Below are positions 36,211-45,796 of a stretch of DNA of 64,000 bases, piece by piece; the stretch's first letter is position 1, and each line of letters starts with the position of its first letter. Both the position numbers and the translations under genes were made by a program. This DNA comes from Paenalcaligenes hominis. GTDB lineage: Bacteria; Pseudomonadota; Gammaproteobacteria; Burkholderiales; Burkholderiaceae_B. Location: NCBI RefSeq assembly GCF_011927625.1, contig NZ_JAATIZ010000002.1, forward strand, positions 496,001-560,000, in the 5' to 3' direction. The notes beneath the pieces are model-generated. The model made no database searches, was not told where the DNA came from, and was given only the letters and a program-made list of their open reading frames with translations.

Positions 36211-37778
36211 TGATCTATATGGTGGCTAGCCCAAGCCAATAACAACCCATCTCGGGACAGTTCCATGGAGATCATGTTCCCGGCCACGTAACGAATTTCT
36301 AAGAACTGACTGAGACGGCGCTGCTCTGGCTTATCGACATCCACCACAAGCGTAGGCCAATGATGCTGCTTAGCATAGCCCAAGGCGTGGCTGATGCTTT
36401 GACTGCTATGACCACGAATTACCCCATCTGTCAGACGCCAAAAGCTAACCCCTTCAAAGCCCATCTCTGTCTTTAACATAGGCAACACACTTTTATCCTC
36501 GTAGCGCGCCCACACCGCCATGCCGTTTTGTTTTAACTTTTGGATAGCCGCTTTCAACAAGTTCACGTCCATCGTGGGGTCTATACTTTGGATAATAACG
36601 GTAAGTTGTTTTGCAATAGAGGCCTGCGCGTAGGTTTCGAGTTTGGTATGCTTTTGCAACAACATCGAAGCAGGCATACCTACGTAAATAGGAATGGTTA
36701 CATCGTAGTCAATATCCCACGCCATTAGCTCGCGATTGAGTTTGACGATGGCCCAGCTACCTAACGCTTCAAGCAAGCCAAGAGCCTCAAGATGGGGCAC
36801 TAGATGCTCAACACGGGTTTGTCGGCCTTCAGAATCTTTCCAAACCAATACCGCAAATGCCCCTACAATGCGGTCTTCTACCGTATCGCAAATAGGACTG
36901 TAAACAAACTCAAACCGGTCATTTTGAAGCTGTTCTTCAAACTGAGCACGACTCATTAATTCGGTTAGGTAAGCAGTTTGTGTTGGGTGGGGTTGCGACG
37001 CTTTTTCTAAAGCTTGGATTACATTGCTATCTTCGGTCAAGAGCAAACCCGTAAAACTATAGCCCCAACCATGTACAGACTTAATCGGCAAATGCAGATT
37101 TTTTTGCATCATTTTGCGGCGTAAGCGACTGATAAGCGAATCAATGGCGCGGCTATTTTGAGTCAGGGTGGAATTTTTTGCTAGTAGCTCTTCGCGACTT
37201 AATCGTTTGTCTACCTGGCCTGCAAAATGTTCGAGAAAAAACCGTTCACTGGATGTCAGATTAATGCCTACCCCTGACGGACTAATCAAGCGCCAACCGC
37301 CATCCGTTAAGCGCCAGATGACTTGCAGCTCGCTGACCGCATTGTGGACGGATTGATCAAACTCCTCTTTGCTTTCCGATCGAAGCTCTTGAAAGCGTAA
37401 AAAACCTTCTGCACGGCGTAATAAGACCGACTTCCACGCCAATAACTCGGTATGGGTCACTGTACCCCCCACCACCACGCTATCAGCACCAGCAAGTAAT
37501 AAATCTGTGACTTGTTCAGGTTGATTGAAGCTGATGGCCACCACTAAGCCCCCCAAACCAACGAGGGTACGTAAATTCACTACGGTTAAGCTAAGCGGTA
37601 ACTGAGGGGCATTGACAAAAAGCAACGGCACCTGATCTTGTTCCAGCAACGCAGGCAAGTCGCTGATGGACTCAACCAGTCGATAGGAAAGGATATGGTG
37701 TCGTTTCAGATCATCACAAACACGTGCACTGTCTGTGGCACTCTGAAACAAAACGATAGTTTGTTTGGCATATTTCAT
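36207..37778 (-). CDS. Pseudo-receiver / OmpR-type winged helix / degenerate EAL regulator
   Basis: This 523-residue cytoplasmic protein has three parts. Residues 1-125 resemble a response-regulator receiver, but the phospho-acceptor position is Asn56 (LLFVNAP). Residues about 155-245 are an OmpR-type winged helix (LTSSERFFLEHF, AIDSLISRLRRKM, SVHGWGYSF). Residues about 275-515 follow the EAL fold, but EAL is AVL (309-311) and the DD motif region reads VWARYEDKS, so c-di-GMP hydrolysis is unlikely. It may bind DNA under control of a ligand. ATG 37778 was used; a TTG six bases upstream is possible. It converges on and overlaps entA, so it may or may not regulate the island. Confidence 0.72.
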   Translation of the reverse strand: MKYAKQTIVLFQSATDSARVCDDLKRHHILSYRLVESISDLPALLEQDQVPLLFVNAPQLPLSLTVVNLRTLVGLGGLVVAISFNQPEQVTDLLLAGADSVVVGGTVTHTELLAWKSVLLRRAEGFLRFQELRSESKEEFDQSVHNAVSELQVIWRLTDGGWRLISPSGVGINLTSSERFFLEHFAGQVDKRLSREELLAKNSTLTQNSRAIDSLISRLRRKMMQKNLHLPIKSVHGWGYSFTGLLLTEDSNVIQALEKASQPHPTQTAYLTELMSRAQFEEQLQNDRFEFVYSPICDTVEDRIVGAFAVLVWKDSEGRQTRVEHLVPHLEALGLLEALGSWAIVKLNRELMAWDIDYDVTIPIYVGMPASMLLQKHTKLETYAQASIAKQLTVIIQSIDPTMDVNLLKAAIQKLKQNGMAVWARYEDKSVLPMLKTEMGFEGVSFWRLTDGVIRGHSSQSISHALGYAKQHHWPTLVVDVDKPEQRRLSQFLEIRYVAGNMISMELSRDGLLLAWASHHIDH

Positions 37779-37892
37779 AGACAATAAGTATTCACCCTAG
37801 TTGCAACATTATGGCAACAGATATGCTACTTATTGTCACTGAAATAAAGCTGTTTTAATAGTTAAGCTTTGTAATTATTAACGTTCTTAACA

Positions 37893-38633
37893 TTATTTTT
37901 TGGCAGCATTTTGTAGGCGCTGCTCGAGCTGTTCGGGGGGCAACCAACCGTTTGCCCTAGAGCCGTCTTCAAAAAATAGCGCAGGCGTGCCCTGCACACC
38001 TAATGACAAGCCCAACTGTAATAACTCATCAATAGGGTTGTCGCAGGTTTTCACTGTGGGCGTTTTGTTATCCACCATCCACGCACTCCACGCAGCAGCT
38101 GGGTCCTCGGCACATAATACGTGCTCGGACTTTGATTTTGAGTCAGGTGAAAGAATAGGATAGAGCAACGAGTACACGGTTAGGTTATCGATCTCGGCAA
38201 AGCTCTGGTGCAGTCTTTTGCAGTAAATACAATTGGGGTCTTCGAAAACCACTAATTGACGTGAACCGTCACCTTTTACTGTTTTAATGGCTTTATCGAG
38301 TGGCAAGCTAGAAAAATCGACCCGATTCAGTTGCTCGAGGCGCTGAGCCGTTAAATCAGTACGACTGGCCACATCAACCAATGACCCCTGCAAAATAAAA
38401 TCCACAGATGAATTGGTATAAAGGACATCTTTGCCTAAACGTAGCTCTAGGATGCCATCAAACGGCGTAGCGGACACCTCATCAACCACTATACCGTCAA
38501 ACTGAGACTCGAACCGTTCTTTGGCCTGAGTTAATACCTCGGGGGCTACTGAGACAGAAGTTTCAGCTGCCGTGGCTGCCCCACTAACCAATAGAGTAAA
38601 TGCGGTCAGACTGGCCGCAATGCGCAATTTCAT
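37893..38633 (-). CDS. dsbC: Thiol:disulfide interchange protein DsbC
   Basis: This 246-residue periplasmic disulfide isomerase has a signal peptide (residues 1-22, ends ATAA), an N-terminal dimerisation domain, a linker and a thioredoxin domain. The active site is FEDPNCIYCKRLHQ (CIYC in place of CGYC of E. coli). A second, structural cysteine pair is present (VLCAEDP and VKTCDNP), and the cis-Pro is in GVQGTPALFFEDG. AGGAG precedes the ATG. It lies in a minus-strand run with the UbiH-family gene but 69 bp from it. Confidence 0.9.
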   Translation of the reverse strand: MKLRIAASLTAFTLLVSGAATAAETSVSVAPEVLTQAKERFESQFDGIVVDEVSATPFDGILELRLGKDVLYTNSSVDFILQGSLVDVASRTDLTAQRLEQLNRVDFSSLPLDKAIKTVKGDGSRQLVVFEDPNCIYCKRLHQSFAEIDNLTVYSLLYPILSPDSKSKSEHVLCAEDPAAAWSAWMVDNKTPTVKTCDNPIDELLQLGLSLGVQGTPALFFEDGSRANGWLPPEQLEQRLQNAAKK

Positions 38634-38701
38634 TTTATCTCCTGAGATGACGCCAAACCGTCACTACCACCTATAAAAAGTAAAAATTTAGCGTGAGAGA
38701 C

Positions 38702-39877
38702 CTATTTGCCTGCAGCACGTTGGATAAGCTGACGCTTAATAAACGGCAATTTATCAACCAGTTTCATGCCTACATTACGTGCTAACGCAATGGGGGCTGC
38801 TTGGCTCACGAAAAGTTGGTGCAAGCCATGAGTCATTAAACGCATGGCCAAAATAGGCTCAAGCCGGGCGCGGCGATAACGCTCCAATACACGAAGCTCG
38901 CCAACGCGTTGATAACTGGGTTTGTCTGTTAAGACCTGGATAAGTTCCTGGATGTCGCCTAAACCCAAATTTAACCCTTGGCCTGCTAAAGGGTGCACGC
39001 GGTGCGCGGCATCGCCCACCAACGCCACGCGCGGGGCAATCATGGCACTGCGTTCTAGAGTTAAAGGAAAAGCAAAGGGCTGACTACGCAGCTGTAACTG
39101 CCCCAAACGGTGCTGAGTTAGGGCACCTAACACGCGTTGGACGTGATCCTGTTGCTGCGGCGCGTCTAAGGCCATAAACGCTTGCGCTTGCTGCGCTTGA
39201 ACGGACCACACCATAGACACTTGAGGCCCTTGATCGGTATCAGGCATAGGTAACAACGCCAGCACGGAATCGCCGGTAAACCATTGATAGGCTCGGTTTT
39301 GATGGGGGAGCTCTGTGTGGAGGTGAGCCACTACCCCATCATGGTGATAGGGCTTTTGGTGATGCTCGATATGCGCCTTGGCGCGTACCAACGAACGCGC
39401 CCCGTCCGCCCCCACAATTAAGTCGGCAGATAAGACATCGCCACGCTGTGTTTTGAGTCCTGTGGCAGTGAGCTCAGCGAATAAATCATCATGCCACGGT
39501 ACATTAAACACTTGTAAGGCTTGGTAAAGCGCATGCTCCATCTCGCCGGACTCGACAATCCAAGTTAAATTGGATTGCGCATTATGCCATGCATCAAGCT
39601 GTACGAACCCATCGCCATCCCCAAATAGCTCCATGCCCGTTACAGGGGTAATGCGCTCGGAGCGCATCAGCCTCCACACCCCTAATTGCTCTAGAAAGGC
39701 TTGGCTAGCGGCAGAAAGCGCATACACGCGGGGATGAAAATGATGAGGGGCTAAGGTCATGGCTTGGTAAGCAGGTGCTACTATGCGCACCGCAAACCCG
39801 GCTTTTTTTAACCCGAGGGCGGTGGCCATACCGGCCAAGCCACCCCCGCAGACCACAATAGATTCGTGTGTGTTCAT
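38702..39877 (-). CDS. UbiH/UbiF/VisC-family FAD hydroxylase (ubiquinone biosynthesis)
   Basis: This 391-residue flavoprotein monooxygenase has an N-terminal GGGLAGMATALGLKKAG dinucleotide motif, DLIVGADGARSLVR and the C-terminal GDAAHRVHPLAGQGLNLGLGD that defines the ubiquinone hydroxylase subfamily. It would add one ring hydroxyl to the polyprenyl precursor of ubiquinone. Which position (C5, C6 or C1) cannot be told by eye. It overlaps the mltA stop by 4 bp. Confidence 0.87.
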   Translation of the reverse strand: MNTHESIVVCGGGLAGMATALGLKKAGFAVRIVAPAYQAMTLAPHHFHPRVYALSAASQAFLEQLGVWRLMRSERITPVTGMELFGDGDGFVQLDAWHNAQSNLTWIVESGEMEHALYQALQVFNVPWHDDLFAELTATGLKTQRGDVLSADLIVGADGARSLVRAKAHIEHHQKPYHHDGVVAHLHTELPHQNRAYQWFTGDSVLALLPMPDTDQGPQVSMVWSVQAQQAQAFMALDAPQQQDHVQRVLGALTQHRLGQLQLRSQPFAFPLTLERSAMIAPRVALVGDAAHRVHPLAGQGLNLGLGDIQELIQVLTDKPSYQRVGELRVLERYRRARLEPILAMRLMTHGLHQLFVSQAAPIALARNVGMKLVDKLPFIKRQLIQRAAGK

Positions 39878-41181
39878 CGTGCTGTAGGGGCTCCGGCGTC
39901 TTTAGGCCATAACAACCACATCTCACCATTTTGCTTCATGCGTCCGGCCTGGTTACCGGCTTGGTCCCCGGTTCCCCAGTAGAAATCCGTGCGTGCAGCG
40001 CCTTTAATGGCTGCACCGGTGTCTTGGGCAAACACCAATTTGCGTAATGGCGACTGCGAAGCGGGAAAAGAGGTTGCCAAATAAACTGGTGTGCCTAACG
40101 GCACAAAGGTGGGATCGATGGCCACAGCGCGCTCTGCGATTAAAGGAATGCCGTAGGCACCCTTGGGCCCCAGTTGCGGGTCTACGATGGTTTCCTCGTT
40201 GAAGAACACCATGGCTTTATTCACATTGAGCATTTCATTAACGCGATGCGGATTGGCTTTGGCCCATTGTTTAATGTTCTGCATAGACGTTTGAGCTAGG
40301 GGTAGCTCACCCTTGTCGGCCAGCCATTTACCTATAGAACTATAAGGGTGGCCGTTGTGGTCGCCATAAGCAAGGCGTACGGCTTTGCCATTATCTAAGA
40401 CAGCACGGCCTGAGCCTTGAATTTGTAGAAAAAAGGCTTCCACTGGATCCGCAGCCCACACTAAAACTTTTGGTTGACGTTGGGGGTTGCTGGTTATTTC
40501 GCCGCGCGTATCATAAGGCACAACACGATTATCTGCCGTTAATTTACCGCGGATACGTTTACCCGCTAACTCGGGATATAGCCCGCCTAAGTCGACGGTT
40601 AATAAATCACTAGGCACCGCATATAACGGCCACTGGTAGACGCCGTGTTGACGTTTAGAAGCCTGTAATAGTGGCTCGTAGTAACCCGTTACGGTGTTTT
40701 TTGCGACGCGCCCTTTCTCGTCCAATAAACGCCAAGGCTGCAGGTGGGTTTCTAGAAACTGACGGATGGCTGCTGTGTCGGCGCTTTCTGTCCCCAGACC
40801 GCTGTTTTGAGCAGCTAAACAGACTGGCTGCCAAGCGCGGGGAGTAGCACGCGCTGGCATAGCGAGAGACCCGCTGACCGGGCGCATTAGCCCCTTGCAG
40901 TTATTAACAAACGCTTTCCACACATGGTCTAAGTTATCGTCTTTCCAACCCGGCAAAGCGCCCCATTGCACTGCTTGATATTTTGCAGCCAGAGAACGGG
41001 CAGGCGTTTCAGGTAATTGGTCTAGACTGGGCACCTGTAGCGGCTTTAACGCAACGTCTTCTTTTTTGGCTGGGACGGCGCTGTCTCCGGGTATGGGAGT
41101 GGCTACATGAGTGCCTGGTGCAGTGCATGCCGCAATAAAAGCGGTCATTACACCGAATCCTAAATATCGTAATGCAGTCAT
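39874..41181 (-). CDS. mltA: Membrane-bound lytic murein transglycosylase A
   Basis: This 435-residue lipoprotein cleaves peptidoglycan to form anhydromuropeptides. A lipobox ends in FIAAC near residue 19. The MltA domain contains VTGYYEPLLQASKR, VFFLQIQGSGRA-like VEAFFLQIQGSGRAVL, and a C-terminal 3D domain with the catalytic aspartate region VFAQDTGAAIKGAARTDFYW. ATG 41181 (GAGGG upstream) is preferred; a longer frame would destroy the signal peptide and overlap apaG. Confidence 0.9.
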   Translation of the reverse strand: MTALRYLGFGVMTAFIAACTAPGTHVATPIPGDSAVPAKKEDVALKPLQVPSLDQLPETPARSLAAKYQAVQWGALPGWKDDNLDHVWKAFVNNCKGLMRPVSGSLAMPARATPRAWQPVCLAAQNSGLGTESADTAAIRQFLETHLQPWRLLDEKGRVAKNTVTGYYEPLLQASKRQHGVYQWPLYAVPSDLLTVDLGGLYPELAGKRIRGKLTADNRVVPYDTRGEITSNPQRQPKVLVWAADPVEAFFLQIQGSGRAVLDNGKAVRLAYGDHNGHPYSSIGKWLADKGELPLAQTSMQNIKQWAKANPHRVNEMLNVNKAMVFFNEETIVDPQLGPKGAYGIPLIAERAVAIDPTFVPLGTPVYLATSFPASQSPLRKLVFAQDTGAAIKGAARTDFYWGTGDQAGNQAGRMKQNGEMWLLWPKDAGAPTAR

Positions 41182-41194
41182 TACTACCCTCAAA

Positions 41195-41569
41195 TTAATG
41201 TAAAGTTCGCGGCATAGATAACACAAACTCATCAATGCGCACATCAAAGGGCACGCCGTTTTCACCCACAAAATGAAAAGAGCCTTTCATCGTGCCAAAC
41301 GGCGTGGGTAAGGGGCAGCCACTGCTGTACTCAAAAACCTCGCCTGGCCCAATTAGAGGTTGTTTGCCTACTACACCGAGGCCTTTTACCTCTTGGACGT
41401 TTTGCTCGGCATCGGTGATCACCCAGTGACGACTAATGAGTTGCGCCGCTTGGGCACTATTATTACGCACTTGGACGTGGTAGGAGAATAAATATCGGTG
41501 TTGATTTGGTTCCGACTGTTCGGGAAGGTAACTAGGTGTAACAACCACCACCATATCGTTAGACTGCAT
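41195..41569 (-). CDS. apaG: ApaG (Co2+/Mg2+ efflux-associated protein)
   Basis: This 124-residue single-domain protein has the ApaG fibronectin-like signature: [46 protein letters not shown], and [12 protein letters not shown]. Function is poorly defined; links to Co2+ resistance and Ap4A levels are reported in enterobacteria. It is divergent from rpe, a common neighbour in Burkholderiales. Confidence 0.92.
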   Translation of the reverse strand: MQSNDMVVVVTPSYLPEQSEPNQHRYLFSYHVQVRNNSAQAAQLISRHWVITDAEQNVQEVKGLGVVGKQPLIGPGEVFEYSSGCPLPTPFGTMKGSFHFVGENGVPFDVRIDEFVLSMPRTLH

Positions 41570-41689
41570 AGAAATAAGTTCGCTCCAGATCTAATAGCTG
41601 ATTACAATGCCATTATGTATTACACCACAGCACTGAGAATTACTCACTTGTTGTGCGCATTGTACCCCCCATTCTTAGCTCTTATTGTT

Positions 41690-42391
41690 ATGTCTCACAA
41701 ACAACCTGCTCTTATTGCCCCTAGTATTTTGGCTGCTGATTTTGCCCGTCTAGGCGAAGAAGTACGCGATGTGATCGCGGCCGGCGCAGACTGGATTCAT
41801 TTTGACGTGATGGACAATCATTATGTCCCTAACCTTAGCTTTGGCCCCATGGTGTGTGCTGCGCTACGCCCCCATACCCAAGCGCCTATTGATGTGCATT
41901 TGATGGTCGAGCCGGTAGACAGCTTGATCGAGCCTTTTGCTAAAGCGGGTGCCAACTTTATTAGCTTTCACCCCGAGGCCTCACGTCATATTGACCGCAC
42001 GTTAGGTCTTATCAAGGAACACGGGTGCAAGGCTGGGTTGGTGTTTAACCCTGGCACACCGCTTAGCTATCTCGACTACGTCATGGATAAAATCGACTTG
42101 ATTCTATTAATGTCGGTTAACCCCGGTTTTGGGGGGCAAAAATTCATCCCGGGCACACTCGATAAGCTACGCCATGCGCGCGCACGCATTGATCGCTGGA
42201 TAGACCAAGGCGGCCACCCTATCCATCTTCAAGTCGATGGCGGGGTGACAGCCCAAAATATCCAAAGCATCCGTGCTGCGGGGGCTGATGCGTTTGTGGC
42301 TGGGTCCGCTATTTTTGGTAAAAGCGATTATGCTAATGAAATTCAGGCAATGCGGGCCGAAATCGCCACCGCTGATAGCTTATCCGCTTAG
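41690..42391 (+). CDS. rpe: Ribulose-phosphate 3-epimerase
   Basis: This 233-residue TIM-barrel enzyme interconverts ribulose 5-phosphate and xylulose 5-phosphate. Motifs: [34 protein letters not shown] (metal His/Asp), [27 protein letters not shown] and [12 protein letters not shown] (second metal Asp). ATG 41690 is set by homology to the family N-terminus; a ribosome site is not obvious. Its stop overlaps that of the opposite EAL gene. Confidence 0.93.
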   Translation: MSHKQPALIAPSILAADFARLGEEVRDVIAAGADWIHFDVMDNHYVPNLSFGPMVCAALRPHTQAPIDVHLMVEPVDSLIEPFAKAGANFISFHPEASRHIDRTLGLIKEHGCKAGLVFNPGTPLSYLDYVMDKIDLILLMSVNPGFGGQKFIPGTLDKLRHARARIDRWIDQGGHPIHLQVDGGVTAQNIQSIRAAGADAFVAGSAIFGKSDYANEIQAMRAEIATADSLSA

Positions 42392-43134
42392 GCCGACCAA
42401 CCCATTTCACATTCGCGCTTGGGGGTCGCCTGTGGGTATCCAAAGTAATACCCCTGAGCATGGCTTACCCCAAGCGCTTGCAATACATCAAGCTGACGCT
42501 TTTGCTCTACGCCTTCGGCAATCACATAGGTCTGATGCGCTTGGGCCACCTGACTAATGGCTTCGATCAGCTTTTGCTTAAACGGATGCCGATGTAGGTG
42601 CTGCGTAAAATAGCGGTCCAATTTCACAAACTCTGGCTGCAGCTCTGACCATAGGCGCAGCGATGCATAGCCTTCGCCTAAATCATCAATAGCAAAACGC
42701 ACATTTTGACGGCGGCAACGCTCTGCCGCCATACGCAACTGCACATAGTCTCGACTGAGCTCTTGCTCACTGAGTTCGATCACCACACGAGGCTGCTGCG
42801 TTCCAGCACTACACCATGGCTTTTGATGCTCTTCCAATTGCGATAGCTCAATGAAAAGCTGCGGGCTGAGATTTAAAAATAACCATCCCTCTAGCCCCTG
42901 ACGGCAAAACTCAGCAATCTGTAAGCGACAACATAACTGTTCTAATTCACGTTGCCTATTTAATTTTCGTGCTACCTTAAACAACACCAAAGGCGTAGCA
43001 AAATGACTGTCCTGAGGGCCACGAATCAGCGCCTCATACCCCACTAATTTTTGGTTTTGTATGTCTACTATAGGTTGAAACAAAGGAGTTAACCGCTGGT
43101 GGCGCAGTACATCTTCAAAAGCAGCCTTCATCAT
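42388..43134 (-). CDS. EAL-domain cyclic-di-GMP phosphodiesterase
   Basis: This 248-residue stand-alone EAL protein has all catalytic motifs in place: [39 protein letters not shown] and AEGVE. It should hydrolyse c-di-GMP. No sensor or GGDEF domain and no membrane segment are present. It is antiparallel to rpe with overlapping stop codons, and the gap to gph (173 bp) holds its promoter. Two tandem ATGs make the exact start uncertain by one codon. Confidence 0.88.
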   Translation of the reverse strand: MMKAAFEDVLRHQRLTPLFQPIVDIQNQKLVGYEALIRGPQDSHFATPLVLFKVARKLNRQRELEQLCCRLQIAEFCRQGLEGWLFLNLSPQLFIELSQLEEHQKPWCSAGTQQPRVVIELSEQELSRDYVQLRMAAERCRRQNVRFAIDDLGEGYASLRLWSELQPEFVKLDRYFTQHLHRHPFKQKLIEAISQVAQAHQTYVIAEGVEQKRQLDVLQALGVSHAQGYYFGYPQATPKRECEMGWSA

Positions 43135-43307
43135 TATTTTACTTTGTGGAGCAGCAGGTTTTGTGAAAGGAAAAAGAATCGTCTACATTTATATAGGATT
43201 GTGACAATTTAAACAACTGTTGTCATAAAGGTATCATTCATTACAAGACGTACACCGTTCATTTCTCACGCTACACTTAGCCTTATTTACTCAGCCGGAG
43301 CACTTAA

Positions 43308-43994
43308 ATGCGTTATAAAGCGGTTTTGTTTGACTTAGATGGTACCTTAGTTGATTCCATCCCTGATATTGCCCAAGGGGCGAATTTAATGCTGCACGAT
43401 TTGGGCTTTGCTGCCTTATCTGTCGAGCAAATCAGCACGTTTGTAGGTAAAGGCACCCATCATCTGATTGATCTCTGCCTTAAAGAAGTCACCCAACAAG
43501 CCTCCATTGACCCCACACTTCAACAGCAAGCACGGCGTTTATTTGCTCACCATTACGACCATCAGACTAAACACAGCATTTCCAAGGTGTTCCCTGGGGT
43601 TACTGAAGGGTTAGACCGCTTTCAGCAAGCTGGCTGTCGCTTAGCCGTGGTCACAAATAAACCCATGCAATTTGTACCCGACCTACTGCGCCTTATGCAC
43701 CTAGATCATTACTTTGATTTACTGGTGGGCGGCGACACCTGTGCAGAAAAAAAACCACACCCTATGCCTTTTCTGTATGCGTGTGAAAAACTGGGGGTTA
43801 GCCCAGCAGACGCCTTAGTTATTGGCGACTCGGGTAATGACAGTATTGCTGCGCGTCAGGCCGGAATTGATGTCTTGCTCGTACCTTACGGTTATAACGA
43901 AGGGAAAGATGTGCAAGATTTAGATTGTGATGGTATAGTTTTTAGTATTGTCGAGGCAGCTCAATGGGCAGCCCAACCGAATACGACTCATTAA
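43308..43994 (+). CDS. gph: Phosphoglycolate phosphatase
   Basis: This 228-residue HAD hydrolase has motif I LFDLDGTLVDS at the N-terminus, motif II VVTNKP, motif III lysine in KKPHPMP and motif IV VIGDSGNDSIAARQAG. It dephosphorylates 2-phosphoglycolate formed during DNA repair or photorespiratory-type metabolism. It lies between rpe and trpE, a conserved order in beta-proteobacteria. CCGGAG precedes the ATG. The trp leader starts only 13 bp after its stop. Confidence 0.9.
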   Translation: MRYKAVLFDLDGTLVDSIPDIAQGANLMLHDLGFAALSVEQISTFVGKGTHHLIDLCLKEVTQQASIDPTLQQQARRLFAHHYDHQTKHSISKVFPGVTEGLDRFQQAGCRLAVVTNKPMQFVPDLLRLMHLDHYFDLLVGGDTCAEKKPHPMPFLYACEKLGVSPADALVIGDSGNDSIAARQAGIDVLLVPYGYNEGKDVQDLDCDGIVFSIVEAAQWAAQPNTTH

Positions 43995-44007
43995 TACCCA
44001 TACATTC

Positions 44008-44103
44008 ATGCAAACGAACCGCAATTCTTATTCCATCTATGGCGCCTATTGGCGCTGGTGGCGTTTGGGTTCCGGGTCGTCTGTACTAAAGGCCGCCGTG
44101 TAA
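44008..44103 (+). CDS. trpL: trp operon leader peptide
   Basis: This 31-codon frame reads MQTNRNSYSIYGAYWRWWRL followed by 11 more residues, with three Trp codons at 44050, 44056 and 44059. It is followed by an attenuator hairpin and trpE, the classical leader layout. The stop codon lies in a 7-bp hairpin arm (44097-44103 with 44123-44129). No clear Shine-Dalgarno is visible, so expression is inferred from position and the Trp codons. Confidence 0.85.
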   Translation: MQTNRNSYSIYGAYWRWWRLGSGSSVLKAAV

Positions 44104-44142
44104 CTGTACTTATAGTTTTCATTTACACGACGTGCACTAAAA

Positions 44143-44173
44143 GCCCGGAACTCTTCACAGAGCCGGGCTTTTT
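44143..44173 (+). terminator. trp attenuator terminator
   Basis: GCCCGG (44143-44148) pairs with CCGGGC (44163-44168), with an inner CTCT/AGAG stem, then five T. The left arm CCCGGAA (44144-44150) can instead pair with TTCCGGG (44070-44076), just after the Trp codons, forming an antiterminator when ribosomes stall. Confidence 0.87.
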
Positions 44174-44229
44174 AGTTACCCAATCAGTCCGGCTCCTTGA
44201 TCGCTTTATGGAATCAAAGGCCTCATACC

Positions 44230-45747
44230 ATGACTGAAATTGAATTTAAAGCTCTTGCAGCACAGGGATTTAACCGCATTCCTCTGATTGTAGAAACCTA
44301 TGCGGACTTAGACACCCCTCTTTCCATCTACCTGAAGCTGGCTCACACCAGTACCGCACACGGCGCCAATAGCTGCCTGATGGAGTCGGTTATCGGTGGC
44401 GAGCAGTTTGGACGGTATTCTTTTATTGGCTTGCCAGCAAAGACGATTATTCGTGCCACAGGCACCACAACGGAAGTCGTGCATGAAGGCAAAGTCGTTG
44501 AAACCCACGAAGGCAACCCCCTCGACTTTGTAGAAAGCTATCAAAAACGTTTTCATGTCGCCCTGCGTCCAGGCATGCCCCGTTTTTGTGGTGGTTTGGC
44601 GGGTTACTTTGGCTATGATACCGTCCGCCATATTGAGACCAGCTTAGGCCCAGCGGTGAACCCCTTTCCTGAAGGCCAAACCGGCACCCCCGATTTACTG
44701 CTGTTGCATATTGATGAGCTGGTGATTGTGGACAATTTAGCAGGTCGCACGTACTTGATTGTCTATGCCGACCCAAATATCGCTGAAAGCTTTACCCATG
44801 CACGCCGTCGTTTGCGCGAACTGCGAGAAAAACTGCGTCACCCGGTGACGATTCCCTACGCCTACGCTAGCATGGAAACCTTTGAGCAGCGTACCTTTGC
44901 TAAGGCGGACTACCTAGAGGCAGTGGCACAAGCCAAGCAATACATTACCGATGGCGAGATCATGCAGGTACAAATTGGTCAGGTCATCACGAAGCCGTTC
45001 CGAGATTCCCCTCTCTCGTTATACCGTGCGCTACGTTCGCTAAACCCCTCCCCTTACATGTACTACTGGAACTTTGATGATTTCCAAGTGGTTGGATCAT
45101 CACCTGAAATTTTAGTCCGCCAAGAGCAGCAAACCGTTCACGGTGAAGACAAACACTATGTCACGATACGTCCTCTTGCGGGCACACGCCGCCGTGGTGC
45201 CACGCCTGAGGAAGACGAACTACTGGCTGCTGAGCTTAAAGCCGACCCCAAAGAATGCGCAGAACATGTCATGTTGATTGATTTAGCCCGCAACGACTTA
45301 GGACGCATCACTAAAGCCGGTACGGTCGAAGTCACTGACACCATGAGCATTGAGCGCTATTCGCATGTGCAGCATTTGGTGTCGAACGTGCGTGGTGAGC
45401 TTCAAGAGCAAATGAGCAGTATGGATGTATTGAAAGCCAGCTTTCCAGCCGGTACGTTAACGGGTGCACCCAAAGTGCGTGCAATGGAAATTATTGATGA
45501 ACTCGAGCCAGTACGGCGTGGTATTTACGGTGGTGCCGCTGGCTACCTCAGCTACAGTGGTGAAATGGATTTAGCGATCGCCATTCGTACTGGTGTTATT
45601 CAAGACGGCCAGCTCTACGTCCAAGCCGCTGCGGGAATCGTGGCCGACTCCGTCCCCGAACTCGAGTGGCAAGAAACAGAGGCCAAAGCGCGCGCCATGT
45701 TGCGCGCTGCAGAACAAGTCCAATTTGGTTTGGATGAACCTATTTAG
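44230..45747 (+). CDS. trpE: Anthranilate synthase component I
   Basis: This 505-residue chorismate-binding subunit makes anthranilate from chorismate with ammonia supplied by TrpG. Family blocks: LMESVIGGEQFGRYSFIGLP (N-terminal feedback region), GEIMQVQIGQVITKPF, VGSSPEILVR, RPLAGTRRRG, DLARNDLGRI, FPAGTLTGAPKVRAMEII and GIYGGAAGYLSYSGEMD. ATG 44230 was chosen by homology; the frame extends to 44197 without a better start. The upstream attenuator puts it under tryptophan control. Confidence 0.95.
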   Translation: MTEIEFKALAAQGFNRIPLIVETYADLDTPLSIYLKLAHTSTAHGANSCLMESVIGGEQFGRYSFIGLPAKTIIRATGTTTEVVHEGKVVETHEGNPLDFVESYQKRFHVALRPGMPRFCGGLAGYFGYDTVRHIETSLGPAVNPFPEGQTGTPDLLLLHIDELVIVDNLAGRTYLIVYADPNIAESFTHARRRLRELREKLRHPVTIPYAYASMETFEQRTFAKADYLEAVAQAKQYITDGEIMQVQIGQVITKPFRDSPLSLYRALRSLNPSPYMYYWNFDDFQVVGSSPEILVRQEQQTVHGEDKHYVTIRPLAGTRRRGATPEEDELLAAELKADPKECAEHVMLIDLARNDLGRITKAGTVEVTDTMSIERYSHVQHLVSNVRGELQEQMSSMDVLKASFPAGTLTGAPKVRAMEIIDELEPVRRGIYGGAAGYLSYSGEMDLAIAIRTGVIQDGQLYVQAAAGIVADSVPELEWQETEAKARAMLRAAEQVQFGLDEPI

Positions 45748-45796
45748 TCGCACTTTATTTTAATTTGTACGCGCTCTGTTTTTTAAAGGACCTCTC

